Assembly: GCA_903907925.1 (NCBI GenBank)
Contig: CAIVQB010000133.1
Location: 39,149-103,148, forward strand
Direction of reading: 5' to 3'
Origin: an uncultured Verrucomicrobiota bacterium
GTDB lineage: Bacteria; Verrucomicrobiota; Verrucomicrobiia; Limisphaerales; UBA9464
DNA length: 64,000 bases
In this document: piece after piece, positions 26,202 to 35,530 of the stretch
Numbering within the stretch: the first letter of the stretch is position 1
Layout: the number at the start of each line of letters is the position of its first letter
Made by a program: the position numbers and the translations under genes
Notes under the pieces: model-generated
What the model was told of the DNA's origin: nothing
Databases searched by the model: none
Seen by the model: the letters and a program-made list of their open reading frames with translations, nothing else

Positions 26202-26230
26202 TTGCCTCAACGGTTCCCGCACGTTAGAAC
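26202..26230 (+). promoter_or_regulatory. Candidate sigma-70 promoter for the luxE-like operon
   Basis: TTGCCT (26202-26207), a 17-base spacer and TAGAAC (26225-26230), each matching 4 of 6 consensus positions. The site lies in the 190-base divergent gap before the luxE-like ATG at 26302. It is a weak match found by eye. Confidence 0.3.
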
Positions 26231-26301
26231 CCCGGTTCGGCTGTCGCGGAAAACCAGCCGAAATCCGGAAACCTATCGGATTCAATCGACCCAAAACCGC
26301 A

Positions 26302-27450
26302 ATGAACACGCCATTTAACGCCTATATCGGACATCTTTCGTCGTGGATGAACCGATGGCTCGCCCCGTCGGGAGCTCGCAGCGGCGCCGCCGGACTTGAA
26401 TCCGAATTCAATCGGCTGGCGCTCGAATTGTTCAACCTCCAGTGCGTTCACAATCCGGTCTATCGCGATTTATGCCGCGCCCGTGGTGTCTCGCCGGGCA
26501 GCCTTGACTCCTGGCGAGACCTCCCCGCCGTGCCCGCCGCCGCCTTCAAGGAATTGCCGGTCACCTGCCTGGCGGCGAACGAGGTGACCACCACCTTCTG
26601 TTCCAGCGGCACCACCGGCCAATCACCGAGCCGTCATTTCCATTCCCCATTTTCGTTGATGGCTTACGAAGCCTCGTTCCTGCCGTGGTTCCGCCGCCAG
26701 GCACTTGAGAACTGGAATAACTCCACGGAATCGATCATTTCAGACGCCTCGAAACCCCTTCAGTGGATCTCCCTGATTCCCGCTCGCGCGGCGGCTCCTT
26801 CATCGTCGTTGGCGTACATGATCTCCACCCTTTTGGAGCGGTTCGGGGGGGAGTCATCTTCGACCTGCGGATCGATAGGTGGAGGTGGGGAATGGGAGGT
26901 GGATGCCCGACGTCTGATCGACGCGTTGGATCAGGCGATGGTCTCCGACCGGCCCGTGATGATTCTGGGAACCGCTTTCAATCTGGTTCACCTGTTCGAT
27001 CGGCTGACGGAAGCCGGACGCCGGTTTCAGTTGCCGGCCGGTTCCCGGGTGATGGAGACCGGAGGATACAAGGGCCGGTCCCGGACGCTGATCCCGGCGG
27101 AATTGGCGGACGGAATCCGGTCGCTGCTCGGGATTCCTTTCGACGGCATCCTGACCGAGTACGGCATGAGCGAATTGAGTTCGCAGGCGTACGCGCGATG
27201 GCCCCACCCGGCCGGCCCCGGGGAACTGGCGTTTCCGGGCTGGGCTCGTCCGCTGGTGATTTCACCGGAAACGGGCGTCGAGGCGGCGGAGGGCGAAACC
27301 GGGCTGCTCCGCATCGTGGATCTGGCGAATGTCGCCTCGGTCTTATGCCTGCAGACCGAGGACCTGGTTGTCAGGCGAAAGAGTGGGTTCCAACTTTTGG
27401 GTCGCCGACCTGCGGCCGAGGCCCGAGGCTGCTCGCTGACGTCCGCTTGA
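26302..27450 (+). CDS. LuxE-like acyl-protein synthetase
   Basis: A member of the LuxE/PaaK adenylate-forming family, 382 residues from ATG 26302 (MNTPFNAYIGHLSSW). LuxE activates a fatty acid with ATP and passes it to LuxC. Motifs are PAVPAAAFKELPVTC, the nucleotide-binding TFCSSGTTGQSPSRHF, MILGTAFNLVHLFD, ETGGYKGRSRTL and GILTEYGMSELSSQAY, followed by a short C-terminal domain (LLRIVDLANVASVLCLQTEDLV). The stop overlaps the MFS start, and a LuxC-like gene follows, matching the LuxC/LuxE partnership. No luxA, luxB or luxD is present, so the purpose is not bioluminescence. The upstream frame to 25897 is antisense to raiA and is not used. Confidence 0.85.
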   Translation: MNTPFNAYIGHLSSWMNRWLAPSGARSGAAGLESEFNRLALELFNLQCVHNPVYRDLCRARGVSPGSLDSWRDLPAVPAAAFKELPVTCLAANEVTTTFCSSGTTGQSPSRHFHSPFSLMAYEASFLPWFRRQALENWNNSTESIISDASKPLQWISLIPARAAAPSSSLAYMISTLLERFGGESSSTCGSIGGGGEWEVDARRLIDALDQAMVSDRPVMILGTAFNLVHLFDRLTEAGRRFQLPAGSRVMETGGYKGRSRTLIPAELADGIRSLLGIPFDGILTEYGMSELSSQAYARWPHPAGPGELAFPGWARPLVISPETGVEAAEGETGLLRIVDLANVASVLCLQTEDLVVRRKSGFQLLGRRPAAEARGCSLTSA

Positions 27451-28709
27451 AACCGGCACCGCACAATGTTCGAACCCTGTGGTTGGTGGGCATTCTCCAT
27501 GCCTTCACCCATGTGTATCATGTCGCTCTGCTGCCGCTGTATCTGCAGATCCGCGCCGACTTCCAACTCGCCTCCACCGAGAAGGCCACGGGGCTGCTGA
27601 CGGTGATGATGATGGCCTACTACCTGCCGAGCTACCCGGTGGGAATGTTGGCGGATCGCCTGAGCCGAAAGGCGCTTCTGGGGTGGGGATTGTTTTTGAA
27701 CGCGGCGGGATTCGTGGGACTGGGACTGTCGCCGAGCTACGGGTGGGCGGTGGCGTCGCTCGTGATCGCCGGGTTGGGAGGGAGTTGTTTTCATCCTGCC
27801 GCCACGGCGTTGGTGGCCCGGATGAATCCGACCGGAACCGGCCGTGCGCTGGGATTGGTCGCCATTGGGGCCAGCATCGGATTCTTGTTCGGCCCATTTT
27901 TCTCCGGTGCCGTTGCGGAAATCTCGGGAAGCTGGCGGACTCCGATTCTGATTCTGGGCGCGGCGGGTGTCGTGGTCAGCGGCGTGTTCGCCCTTCTCGC
28001 GCGTGAGACTGCTTCGGTCACCACTTCGATCCAGCGGGCCATGCCCTTGTTTCCGCGGCGATCGTTCGCCTGGGTGTTTGCCGCGATGGCCTTTTTTTTC
28101 TGCTGTCGCGATTTCGCCGGCAACAGTCTCGGAACCCTGGGTGCGCTCTTTCTTCAGAACGCCCATGGAATGTCGCCGCGTCAGGCGGGACTGGCCCTGA
28201 GCTGTATCTTCGTCGCGTCGGCGATCAGTAATCCGTTGTTTGGGCACTGGAGCGACGGTCGACGGTTGCCGTGGCTGATCGGTCTGGTCTCGGTGTCGGC
28301 GTGCCTCTTCGGCCTGCTTCCGTGGTTGCCGGCCGGCGGGATTCCGTGGGCATTTCTACTCTACGGCGGATTCTTTGTGGCGTCCTACCCAGTTGTCGAA
28401 GCCGAGCTGATGCAGTGCGTTCCGGATGCGGTGCGCGGGCGCTTTTTTGGACTTTTCATCACCGTCGGCGGCATTGGGGGCAACCTGTCCCATTGGGTCG
28501 CCGGCGCATGGGTCGATCACCTGGGCGCGCGTTCCCACACGGTCACCGCCTATCGTCCGTTGTTCGGCGCGCTGGGAGCGTTGATGGCGTTCTCCCTACT
28601 GGGGCTGCCGGCGCTGGCGTGGTTCAGACGACATCGGGGTGAGTACCCTAAGACTACCGGAGAATCTCGCGTCGAACCGCGGGCAATGGCCGCCGAATCA
28701 CCGGCCTGA
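27447..28709 (+). CDS. MFS transporter between luxE- and luxC-like genes
   Basis: A 12-helix major facilitator of about 420 residues. The likely start is TTG 27447, overlapping the upstream TGA by 3 bases. This gives KPAPHNVRTLWLVGILHAFTHVYHVALLPLYL, where helix 1 begins at once; no good ATG exists before helix 2. The loop 2-3 signature is GMLADRLSRKALLG. Helix 5-6 includes GASIGFLFGPFFSG, and the second half begins at SFAWVFAAMAFFF. The family resembles fosmidomycin-resistance-type exporters (VYHVALLPL, SCFHPAATALVA). Position between the acyl-protein synthetase and acyl reductase suggests export of their product, which is inference. Confidence 0.82.
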   Translation: MKPAPHNVRTLWLVGILHAFTHVYHVALLPLYLQIRADFQLASTEKATGLLTVMMMAYYLPSYPVGMLADRLSRKALLGWGLFLNAAGFVGLGLSPSYGWAVASLVIAGLGGSCFHPAATALVARMNPTGTGRALGLVAIGASIGFLFGPFFSGAVAEISGSWRTPILILGAAGVVVSGVFALLARETASVTTSIQRAMPLFPRRSFAWVFAAMAFFFCCRDFAGNSLGTLGALFLQNAHGMSPRQAGLALSCIFVASAISNPLFGHWSDGRRLPWLIGLVSVSACLFGLLPWLPAGGIPWAFLLYGGFFVASYPVVEAELMQCVPDAVRGRFFGLFITVGGIGGNLSHWVAGAWVDHLGARSHTVTAYRPLFGALGALMAFSLLGLPALAWFRRHRGEYPKTTGESRVEPRAMAAESPA

Positions 28710-28723
28710 GTCCCGCTTCACCC

Positions 28724-30145
28724 ATGCATTTTCCCGAACTCTTCCTTGCCGACCGGCCACCCGGTGCGCCGACCACGCCAGCGTTCATCCGGGAGGCCTG
28801 CATTGCCATCAAACGCAATCGGGTTCACTGGCTGGCGCATCGGAAGACGCAGGAATTGATCGAGCTAATCGCGTTCGCCGCGGAACGTTGGCGCGAACCT
28901 GGCAACCGATACCGGCATCGCGCGCTGGATTTGGGCCCGACGGAAACCGGTTTCGGCCGAACCACTCTGGAAGCGGGATTGGATGCCTTTTTCGCCGGCC
29001 TCACAGTGGAGGCGCTGACCAGTTGGGTGACGCAGGATCTCGGAGAAATCCGTCGCCTCGATGAATTCTGCGCGCCGATGGGGGAAATGCGCCACGGCCG
29101 TCTGGCGCTGGCCCGGGGGCCGGAACTGGTGGTTCATATTGCCGCCGGCACGCTTCCCAATCCGACGCTTCTTTCGATGGTTGCGTCGCTGCTGGTGAAA
29201 TCAGCGCAACTGGTGAAATGCAGCAGCAGAAGCTCGTTGCTCCCTCGGTTGTTCGCCCATTCGCTGGCCGAGTTGGAGCCCAAGGTCGGCGGTTGCCTGG
29301 AAGTGGCGGACTGGCCGGGCGGTTCGAATGACTTGGAAGCGGCTGCGTTCGCCGAGGCCGAATGCGTGACCGTTCATGGCTCGGATGAAACGGTGAAATC
29401 GGTTCGGTCGCGTCTGCCGGGATCGGTTCGGCTCCTGGCCTACGGTCATCAACTGAGTTTTGGTGTCGTCGGCGCGGAGATGTTGTCGTCGTACAGCGCG
29501 CGAAAGGCTGCGGAAAAAGCGGCGCACGATGTCACGGCGTGGAATCAATTGGGCTGCCTGTCGCCCCATGTGTTTTACGTGGAGGATTCGGGCGCGGTGT
29601 CGCCAGAGGCCTTCGGAGAACTGCTGGCGGAGGCGCTCGCCGCCGGCGAGGCGAAGGATCCGCGCGGTCCGTTGCCGCCGGAGTCGGCGGCCCAGATTGC
29701 CGGTTCCCGGTCCCTTTATGAAGTGCGTGAGGCGCGTTCGCGGGTGGCTCATGAAGAGGCGGTGACGGCACCGCGCGGCGTCTTCTTTCCCGCGCCCGAT
29801 CACGTGACCCGGGTGTGGAGCAGTCCCGGGTCCACCGCCTGGACGGTGGTCTATGAAGCGGATCCCCATTTTCGAATCTCGTGTCTGAACCGGTTTGTCT
29901 ACGTCAAGTCCTGCCGCAATCTGAAGGACGCGCTGCATCACGCGGATTCCGTGCGCGGGCGGGTCAGCACGGTGGGATTGGCCATGACCGAAGGCCGGTC
30001 AGCGGAGGCGGCACCCCATCTCGCCGCCTGGGGCGTGACCCGGATTTGTCCGATCGGCCGGATGCAGACGCCGCCACCGGCCTGGCGGCATGATGGACGT
30101 CCCGCCTTGGGCGATCTCGTTCGGTGGACTGATTTGGAAACCTGA
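28724..30145 (+). CDS. LuxC-like acyl-CoA / acyl-enzyme reductase
   Basis: A NADPH-dependent fatty acyl reductase of 473 residues in the aldehyde dehydrogenase superfamily. LuxC reduces an acyl group delivered by LuxE to an aldehyde. Seen are [39 protein letters not shown] (cofactor pocket), [28 protein letters not shown] and [18 protein letters not shown], where the Cys matches the catalytic nucleophile position of LuxC. The ATG at 28724 ([13 protein letters not shown]) is 14 bases after the MFS stop. It is followed at 8 bases by queD. The product should be a fatty or aryl aldehyde; what uses it is unknown. Confidence 0.87.
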   Translation: MHFPELFLADRPPGAPTTPAFIREACIAIKRNRVHWLAHRKTQELIELIAFAAERWREPGNRYRHRALDLGPTETGFGRTTLEAGLDAFFAGLTVEALTSWVTQDLGEIRRLDEFCAPMGEMRHGRLALARGPELVVHIAAGTLPNPTLLSMVASLLVKSAQLVKCSSRSSLLPRLFAHSLAELEPKVGGCLEVADWPGGSNDLEAAAFAEAECVTVHGSDETVKSVRSRLPGSVRLLAYGHQLSFGVVGAEMLSSYSARKAAEKAAHDVTAWNQLGCLSPHVFYVEDSGAVSPEAFGELLAEALAAGEAKDPRGPLPPESAAQIAGSRSLYEVREARSRVAHEEAVTAPRGVFFPAPDHVTRVWSSPGSTAWTVVYEADPHFRISCLNRFVYVKSCRNLKDALHHADSVRGRVSTVGLAMTEGRSAEAAPHLAAWGVTRICPIGRMQTPPPAWRHDGRPALGDLVRWTDLET

Positions 30146-30153
30146 TATTTCCC

Positions 30154-30522
30154 ATGGAACTGAGAAAAACGTTTCACATCGAAGCCGCCCACAGCCTTCC
30201 GAAGGTGCCGGCGGGACACAAATGCGCCCGCCTTCACGGCCACAGCTTTCAAGTGGAGGTGGTGCTCGAGGGGCCAGTGGATGCCGAGTTGGGCTGGGTG
30301 ATGGACTACGCGGACATTAAGGCGGCGTTCCGGCCCATTTACGACGTCCTCGATCACAATCATCTCAATGTGATCCCGGGCTTGGAGAATCCCACCAGTG
30401 AGAATCTCGCCCGTTGGATCTGGGATCGTCTGCAGCCGTCCCTGCCGCTGCTCCGGGAAATCCACGTCGCGGAAACCTGCACCTCCCGGTGTATTTACCG
30501 TGGTCCGGGCGGTGAATTGTAG
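30154..30522 (+). CDS. queD: 6-carboxy-5,6,7,8-tetrahydropterin synthase (QueD family)
   Basis: A zinc enzyme of 122 residues that converts dihydroneopterin triphosphate to carboxytetrahydropterin in queuosine/7-deazapurine synthesis. It has the QueD C-x3-HGH pattern in [14 protein letters not shown] (catalytic Cys and zinc His), an earlier zinc His in HIEAAHSLP, the LDHNHLN motif, [14 protein letters not shown] and ETCTSRCIY. The start is ATG 30154, 8 bases after the luxC-like stop, so it may ride on that operon, although a functional link is not obvious. No queC, queE or queF is in the window. Confidence 0.93.
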   Translation: MELRKTFHIEAAHSLPKVPAGHKCARLHGHSFQVEVVLEGPVDAELGWVMDYADIKAAFRPIYDVLDHNHLNVIPGLENPTSENLARWIWDRLQPSLPLLREIHVAETCTSRCIYRGPGGEL

Positions 30523-30574
30523 TTGAGCCTCCGGTCCGCCTTGCCACCGGCGGGTGGGCGGTCACCCTTCCGCC

Positions 30575-31585
30575 ATGAAGTCCATGCCACGACGTCGATT
30601 CCTGTCCGGTGCGGCCACGGCCCTGGTCGGCGGTCGGCTGATTCAGCGGGCCTCCGGTGCTCCGATGTTGCCGCTGGCCGAATTGTCCGCCGCGGCTCCG
30701 TTGATCGTCTCCACCTGGCCCTTCGGAAAACCGGCGAATGAAAAGGCACTCGCGACGCTTCAGGCGAAGGGTTCCGGGTTGGATGCCATTGAGTCGGGTA
30801 TCCGGGTGACCGAATCGGATCCGTCGAACGCCAGCGTCGGTCTGGCCGGAATTCCCAACGCCGCGGGCGTGGTTCAACTCGACTCCTGCATCATGAGCGG
30901 TCCGGGGCACCGCGCCGGGAGCGTGGGTGCGATCAGCGGGTTTCGTCATCCGATCTCGATCGCCCGGGCGGTGATGGAAAAGACCAAACACGTGATGCTG
31001 GTCGGCGAAGGTGCGGCTGAGTTCGCGGCGAAGAACGGATTCGAGACTGGTCCCAAGGTGTCGGAGGGTCAGCGGGTGGCGTGGGAGAAGTGGAAGGAGG
31101 AGCAGCGTCGCACGGAAAAGAATCACGACACCATTGCCATGATTCTGCTGAACGAATCGGGCGACCTCTTCGGCGGATGCTCGACCAGTGGCTGGGGCTA
31201 CAAGCTGCCGGGACGGCTGGGCGATTCTCCCATCATCGGTGGCGGGTTGTATGTCGACAACGAGATTGGCGCGGCCGGAGCCACCGGACTGGGGGAAAAT
31301 GTGATGCGCTATTGCGGGACCTTCCTGGTGGTGGAGTTCATGCGCCAGGGGCTTCATCCGCAGGACGCCTGCCTGGAAACGATCCGCCGGATCGCACGTC
31401 TCGATCCGAAGGGATTCGACCTCTCGATCAACTTCATCGCCATCGACCGCCGCGGCCGGTTCGGTGGTGCCGGGACCGGGAGCGGGTTCGAGTATTCGGT
31501 GACCTGTCCCGCCTTCAGCCGGGTGATCCAGAGTCCGGGCCTGACGAGCAAGGACATCGGCCCGGTCGGTGGGAATCGGAAGTAA
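30575..31585 (+). CDS. Tat-exported N4-(beta-N-acetylglucosaminyl)-L-asparaginase family protein
   Basis: An Ntn-hydrolase of the asparaginase 2/glycosylasparaginase family, 336 residues from ATG 30575. The N-terminus MKSMPRRRFLSGAATALVGG is a twin-arginine signal. The precursor is expected to self-cleave before the Thr in NHDTIAMILL (about residue 185), which becomes the nucleophile. Downstream are GCSTSGWGYKLPGRLGDSP, GGGLYVDNEIGAAGATGLGE and MRYCGTFLVVEFM, all typical. It would release aspartate from glycosylated asparagine or hydrolyse isoaspartyl/asparagine substrates in the periplasm. It lies 52 bases after queD and 48 bases before the photolyase gene. Confidence 0.88.
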   Translation: MKSMPRRRFLSGAATALVGGRLIQRASGAPMLPLAELSAAAPLIVSTWPFGKPANEKALATLQAKGSGLDAIESGIRVTESDPSNASVGLAGIPNAAGVVQLDSCIMSGPGHRAGSVGAISGFRHPISIARAVMEKTKHVMLVGEGAAEFAAKNGFETGPKVSEGQRVAWEKWKEEQRRTEKNHDTIAMILLNESGDLFGGCSTSGWGYKLPGRLGDSPIIGGGLYVDNEIGAAGATGLGENVMRYCGTFLVVEFMRQGLHPQDACLETIRRIARLDPKGFDLSINFIAIDRRGRFGGAGTGSGFEYSVTCPAFSRVIQSPGLTSKDIGPVGGNRK

Positions 31586-31633
31586 GCGGCACGTTTTGGT
31601 GTCCTCGCGGTTCGGTGCCACCTTCCGCCGAAC

Positions 31634-33076
31634 ATGCAGACCGTCATCCACTGGTTTCGTCGGGATCTTCGGATTTCCGACAACGCGGCTCTGCACGAGG
31701 CGGAATCGCGCGGGCAGCGGTTAGTGCCGGTGTTCATCTGGGATGACGCCGTTATCGACGCGCCCGACCAGGGCGCCGCACGGCTCGCATTGGGGCTGAA
31801 GGCGCTCGAATCGCTCCGGGATAATCTGGCGGTCTTGGGACACACGCTGATCGTCCGGCACGGTGCTCCGCACGAAGTCTTGCCGCGCCTGGCTCGAGAG
31901 GTGGATGCCGCCGCCGTTTTTGCGAATCGCGAGTACGAGCCTGCCTGGGTGGCGTGCGATCGCAAGGTGGCGACGGCGTTGTATTCCGCCGGGATCCATT
32001 TCGAATTGATCAAGGACCGGGTGATTTGGGAATCGCGTGAGCTGCTCAATCAACAAGGACAGCCTTATACGGTCTTCACGCCGTATGCCAAAGCCTGGCG
32101 GTCGCGCCCGATTTCAGCGCCATTCCCCCGATTGGGCCATGCGACGGTGGCCGCCCCGGAAAGGATCCATAGCCTTCCTCTGCCCAAAGATTCCCGGGAT
32201 CTCGGGCATCCCTGTTCGCACGGGTTGCCGCCGTTTGGGGAACACGCCGCGCATGAGACCTTGAAACGTTTCCTGCGCGGGCCGGTGTATAGCTACGACC
32301 GGTCGCGCGACTTCCCCGCCGAGGAAATGGGAACCTCGCACCTGTCGCCGCACCTCGTCTGGGGTACGGTGGGAATCCGCACCGTGTTCTCCAAGCTCTC
32401 CACCGCCCGTGAGGAGGCCCCGCCGGGTGGTGATCGCGGCTGTTCGGTGTGGGAGACGGAGTTGATCTGGCGCGAGTTCTACACCCAGATTCTTTCCAAT
32501 TTTCCGCATGTCGCCGCGGGGAGCTTTCGTCCGGAGTACGATGCCCTCGCGTGGGAGGGAACCGACGCGCAGTTTCAGACATGGCGCGACGGGCGGACGG
32601 GATTTCCGATCGTGGATGCCGCGATGCGGTGCCTGAACGCCACCGGCCGGATGCACAACCGGCTTCGGATGATCGTTGCGATGTTCCTGACCAAGGATCT
32701 GCTGATATCCTGGCAGCGCGGAGAGCGCTATTTCATGCAACGCCTGTTGGATGGCGATCTCGCCGCGAACAACGGAGGTTGGCAATGGAGCGCCGGTTGC
32801 GGTACCGACGCCGCACCGTATTTTCGGATCTTCAATCCCACCACCCAGGGGATGAAGTTTGATCCCGAAGGACGATTTGTTCGTGAGTGGATTCTTGAGC
32901 TAAAGGAACTGCCCGGTGCCGAAATACATCGGCCGTGGGACGATCCGATCCTGGCGATGCGGTCCGGTTATCCCCGGCCGGTCGTGGACCATGGCACCCA
33001 GAGGAATCGCTGCCTCGCGATGTTCCAGGCGGTGAAAAGGCCCGGTGCGAAATCCGAAGATACCGTGGAGGAATGA
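31634..33076 (+). CDS. phr: Deoxyribodipyrimidine photolyase
   Basis: A light-dependent DNA repair flavoprotein of 480 residues, class I CPD photolyase type. The N-terminal antenna domain starts VIHWFRRDLRISDNAAL. The FAD-binding C-terminal half has SYDRSRDFPAEEMGTSHLSPHLVWG, WRDGRTGFPIVDAAMRCLNATGRMHNRLRMIVAMFLTKDL, WQRGERYFMQRLLDGDLAANNGGWQW and GTDAAPYFRIFNPTTQGMKFDP, all standard. The conserved Trp electron-transfer positions appear intact by eye. The ATG at 31634 starts the family's N-terminal strand. A cryptochrome role cannot be excluded by sequence, but the full CPD-type motifs favour repair. Confidence 0.95.
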   Translation: MQTVIHWFRRDLRISDNAALHEAESRGQRLVPVFIWDDAVIDAPDQGAARLALGLKALESLRDNLAVLGHTLIVRHGAPHEVLPRLAREVDAAAVFANREYEPAWVACDRKVATALYSAGIHFELIKDRVIWESRELLNQQGQPYTVFTPYAKAWRSRPISAPFPRLGHATVAAPERIHSLPLPKDSRDLGHPCSHGLPPFGEHAAHETLKRFLRGPVYSYDRSRDFPAEEMGTSHLSPHLVWGTVGIRTVFSKLSTAREEAPPGGDRGCSVWETELIWREFYTQILSNFPHVAAGSFRPEYDALAWEGTDAQFQTWRDGRTGFPIVDAAMRCLNATGRMHNRLRMIVAMFLTKDLLISWQRGERYFMQRLLDGDLAANNGGWQWSAGCGTDAAPYFRIFNPTTQGMKFDPEGRFVREWILELKELPGAEIHRPWDDPILAMRSGYPRPVVDHGTQRNRCLAMFQAVKRPGAKSEDTVEE

Positions 33077-33252
33077 GGTAGATGTCTTCCGCGGCTGACC
33101 CGGTTACCCTCACCCCGGCCGTCTCCTCCATTGTGAATTGTGGGGAGGGAGGTCGCGGGGCGCGGGTTGTAGTACGGGGTGATCGCTGCGCCCGGTTCGC
33201 GATGGATTGGGGCGCGGGTGGAACCACGCCCTCTAGGGTTTGGTTTCCGTGG

Positions 33253-34611
33253 TTATTTCCCGGCGAGGTCGACGCAGACGAGTTCGCGGTCGTTGCGGAC
33301 GAACACCTGGCGATGGGCGAAGGCAGGGTGGGTCCAGACCACGCCGCGACCGGGATCAGTGTTGACCGGGTCAACCAGATGGGTGCGGCTGACCTCGTCG
33401 TAGCCTTTGGGTGACAGGTGCGCGATGATCAGGTCGCCGGTTTCGCTGAAGAGGAAGAAGCGGTTTCCGTTCTTCACAGTGAAACAATTGCCCCAGCGCT
33501 CGGATTTGCCGCTGGTGGGTGCGTAGGTCTCCCAAAGGCGTTCGCCGGTGTCGGCATTGAGGCACCGGTACTGACCGTAACTGCACGATCCGTAGATGTA
33601 TCCGGCTTCGATGAACGGCGTACTCATCGTGCAATTGAGGTGGGTGGTGTTGCGTTCACTCATCTTTTCGGTGCGCCAGGCAACGGTCGGTGCCTCTTTG
33701 CCCTTCTCGAACCGCAACATCATCGAACCGTTGTAGAAGCAGGTTAGGAAGAGTTGTTCGCCCATCTTCCGGGGTGTGGCAATGGCCATGCCGTAGTTGA
33801 GCTTCCACGGTTCGGTCCAGAGCACCTTGCCGGTTTCTGGGTCCAATCCGTTCACGGCCTCCGCGTGCCAGAGGATCAACTGCCGGCGCCCGCCGAATTC
33901 GTAGATCGAGGGCGGACAATACCCGGGTTCCCGCGCGGAGAGGGCGCGCCAGAGTTCCTTGCCGGTATCCTTGTCGAAAGCCACCGCGACACTGCCTTCA
34001 CCGCCCACCACGCAGATCAATTTCTTCCCATCGAGCAGCGGATTGGCCGAGACACCCCAGGTCGGGATTTTCAGGCCGTACTCGGTTTTGAAATCGTGTG
34101 TCCAAAGGACCCGACCGGTCTTGGCGTCGAGGCAGGCTAGGTTGCCCATGGTTCCGACCGAATACACCTTTCCGCCGGCAACCAGCGGTGTGGCGCGCGG
34201 GCCGGCGGCATAGCTGACCGTATAGGGACAATCATACTCGTGCTTCCACAACAGGTGTCCGTCGGCCGCGTTGAAGCAGAGGGTGCGCTCGGTTCCGGGA
34301 ATCTGGGACAGATCGAACGCGCTCTTGGCCTTGGGCGCGTTGGTGGGAACCAGACGGTCCATGACGTAGATCCGGCCGCCGACCACGGATGGCCCGGAAT
34401 AGCCGGCACCGATCTCGACCCGCCACTTGGGTTTCAGTCCGCCGGCGGGAAAGCTCTGCACGATGCCGGTCTCACGCCAGACTCCATCGCGCTGAGGTCC
34501 GAGCCATTGCGGCCAATCGTCGGCGCGGGACGGGAGTCCGAGGAATAGAAAAGCCGCGGCGAGAAATGTGAGGCGTCCGCTGACGGTGAATGTTGAACGG
34601 AACAGTTGCAT
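33253..34611 (-). CDS. Secreted PQQ-binding-like beta-propeller protein
   Basis: 452 residues from ATG 34611, with a signal peptide (LTFLAAAFLFLGLPSRA). The mature start DDWPQWLGPQRDGVWRETG is the opening motif also found in the paralogue at 9443-10786. Propeller blades include CFNAADGHLLWKHEYDCPY, CLDAKTGRVLWTHDFKTEYG, AFDKDTGKELWRALSARE and CLNADTGERLWETYAPTSG. The protein probably acts in the periplasm; similarity to quinoprotein dehydrogenases is structural, and a quinone cofactor is not demonstrated. It follows the nitrogen-compound gene group on the same strand after 75 bases but is more likely independent. It converges on the photolyase gene. Confidence 0.85.
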   Translation of the reverse strand: MQLFRSTFTVSGRLTFLAAAFLFLGLPSRADDWPQWLGPQRDGVWRETGIVQSFPAGGLKPKWRVEIGAGYSGPSVVGGRIYVMDRLVPTNAPKAKSAFDLSQIPGTERTLCFNAADGHLLWKHEYDCPYTVSYAAGPRATPLVAGGKVYSVGTMGNLACLDAKTGRVLWTHDFKTEYGLKIPTWGVSANPLLDGKKLICVVGGEGSVAVAFDKDTGKELWRALSAREPGYCPPSIYEFGGRRQLILWHAEAVNGLDPETGKVLWTEPWKLNYGMAIATPRKMGEQLFLTCFYNGSMMLRFEKGKEAPTVAWRTEKMSERNTTHLNCTMSTPFIEAGYIYGSCSYGQYRCLNADTGERLWETYAPTSGKSERWGNCFTVKNGNRFFLFSETGDLIIAHLSPKGYDEVSRTHLVDPVNTDPGRGVVWTHPAFAHRQVFVRNDRELVCVDLAGK

Positions 34612-34686
34612 GCTGGCTGGCATCACAGCCGATCCGGGGCGTTCGCCACAAGCACCAAGCCGGGCGTCTCATCAGGACAGGGCCCG

Positions 34687-35085
34687 TCAGACTGGGTTGC
34701 CCGGTGCCTGGGACGCCGTATAGGCCCGCCAGCCACCGTGCTGGGTGATTTCCCGTTGTCCTTCGCACAGGACGGCTTCACCGAGCACGCCGAGGACCTC
34801 GGTGCCGTCCGAAAGCTGGACCTTGCCGATGGCGAGTCCCGCGGGCTCGCGCAGGAGAACCGTTGCCAGGCCGGCAGGCGGGACGGACCACAGTTCGAGG
34901 GCGACCTCCGCGCCGCCGGTCTTGAAGCGCATCATGGCGGGATGCCGGTCGTTGATCGACCACAGGCGATAAGAGGCGACGGTCCGATCTTCGCGCACGA
35001 ACGTGGCACCGACGGCGAGCAGATTGGGATTGAGTTCCAATCCGCGCATCAGGGTGCCGTTGACCGCGAGCAGAATGTTATCCAT
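34687..35085 (-). CDS. Free-standing allophanate hydrolase C-terminal domain-like protein
   Basis: 132 residues that resemble only the C-terminal domain of allophanate hydrolase (AtzF/DUR1 type). Shared features are the opening LLAVNGTLMRGLELNPNLL, YRLWSINDRHPAMMRF, ALELWSVPPAGLATVL, IGKVQLSDGTEVLGVLGEA and the terminal ITQHGGWRAY. In AtzF-type enzymes this domain is fused behind an amidase domain and has been proposed to take part in the decarboxylation step. Here the amidase domain is absent. The start overlaps the cupin gene by 8 bases, so it belongs to the hydrolase-permease operon. Its reaction is unknown; acting on a carboxylated product of the upstream hydrolases is a reasonable guess. 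Confidence 0.8.
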   Translation of the reverse strand: MDNILLAVNGTLMRGLELNPNLLAVGATFVREDRTVASYRLWSINDRHPAMMRFKTGGAEVALELWSVPPAGLATVLLREPAGLAIGKVQLSDGTEVLGVLGEAVLCEGQREITQHGGWRAYTASQAPGNPV

Positions 35086-35530
35086 GGACGGCGTTCACCG
35101 GAGTTTCGTCCGGGGCGAGGAAGCGGACCGGTTTCTCGTAGATGGCGAGCACGATGCAGCCGGCTTCGCTGAGGATGCTGTGATGGGTGCCGGGTGGATT
35201 GATGATCAACATGCCGGTTTCCGAGCGGCTGTTCTCGTCGACCTGCGATCCGCTCAGGATGAAAATGTGTTCGTATCCTTGATGCTCATGCAACGGCACC
35301 CTGGACCCGGCGCGGAATCGCAACAGCGCCGCCGTCGGACCGGTCTGCCCGTCGCCGTACAATCGGAAGATGTCGACTCCTTCCTGAAAGGGCTGCCAAG
35401 CCAGTTTGTGTTGCCAGTCGGAAACATGAAACAGGTCCGTCAGCTTGAGCACCCGCGCGGGGTCGTTATCCATGAGGCCCGGAGCGTAGGCCAGGTCGGG
35501 TTCGGCGTGCAACGGCGGGCCGGCGATCAT
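35078..35530 (-). CDS. Cupin-domain protein (ChrR-like)
   Basis: A single-cupin protein of 150 residues. The metal-binding motif is seen as [17 protein letters not shown] (HxH...E) and [12 protein letters not shown] (second His). Upstream, [13 protein letters not shown] is the first strand. Such cupins often bind Zn, Mn or Fe and may be sensors, isomerases or small-molecule hydrolases. The start overlaps the BiuH-like gene by 4 bases (ATGA), and its end overlaps the AtzF-C-like gene by 8 bases, so all three are translationally coupled. A role in handling the substrate or intermediate is likely from context; the exact activity is not. Confidence 0.82.
   Translation of the reverse strand: MIAGPPLHAEPDLAYAPGLMDNDPARVLKLTDLFHVSDWQHKLAWQPFQEGVDIFRLYGDGQTGPTAALLRFRAGSRVPLHEHQGYEHIFILSGSQVDENSRSETGMLIINPPGTHHSILSEAGCIVLAIYEKPVRFLAPDETPVNAVHG

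Noticed and set aside
25897..26301. N-terminal extension of the luxE-like gene
   Set aside because: It lies antisense to raiA and has no LuxE similarity; the ATG at 26302 gives a normal-length protein.
26302..30145. A bioluminescence (lux) operon
   Set aside because: Only luxE- and luxC-like genes are present; there are no luciferase subunits or LuxD thioesterase nearby.
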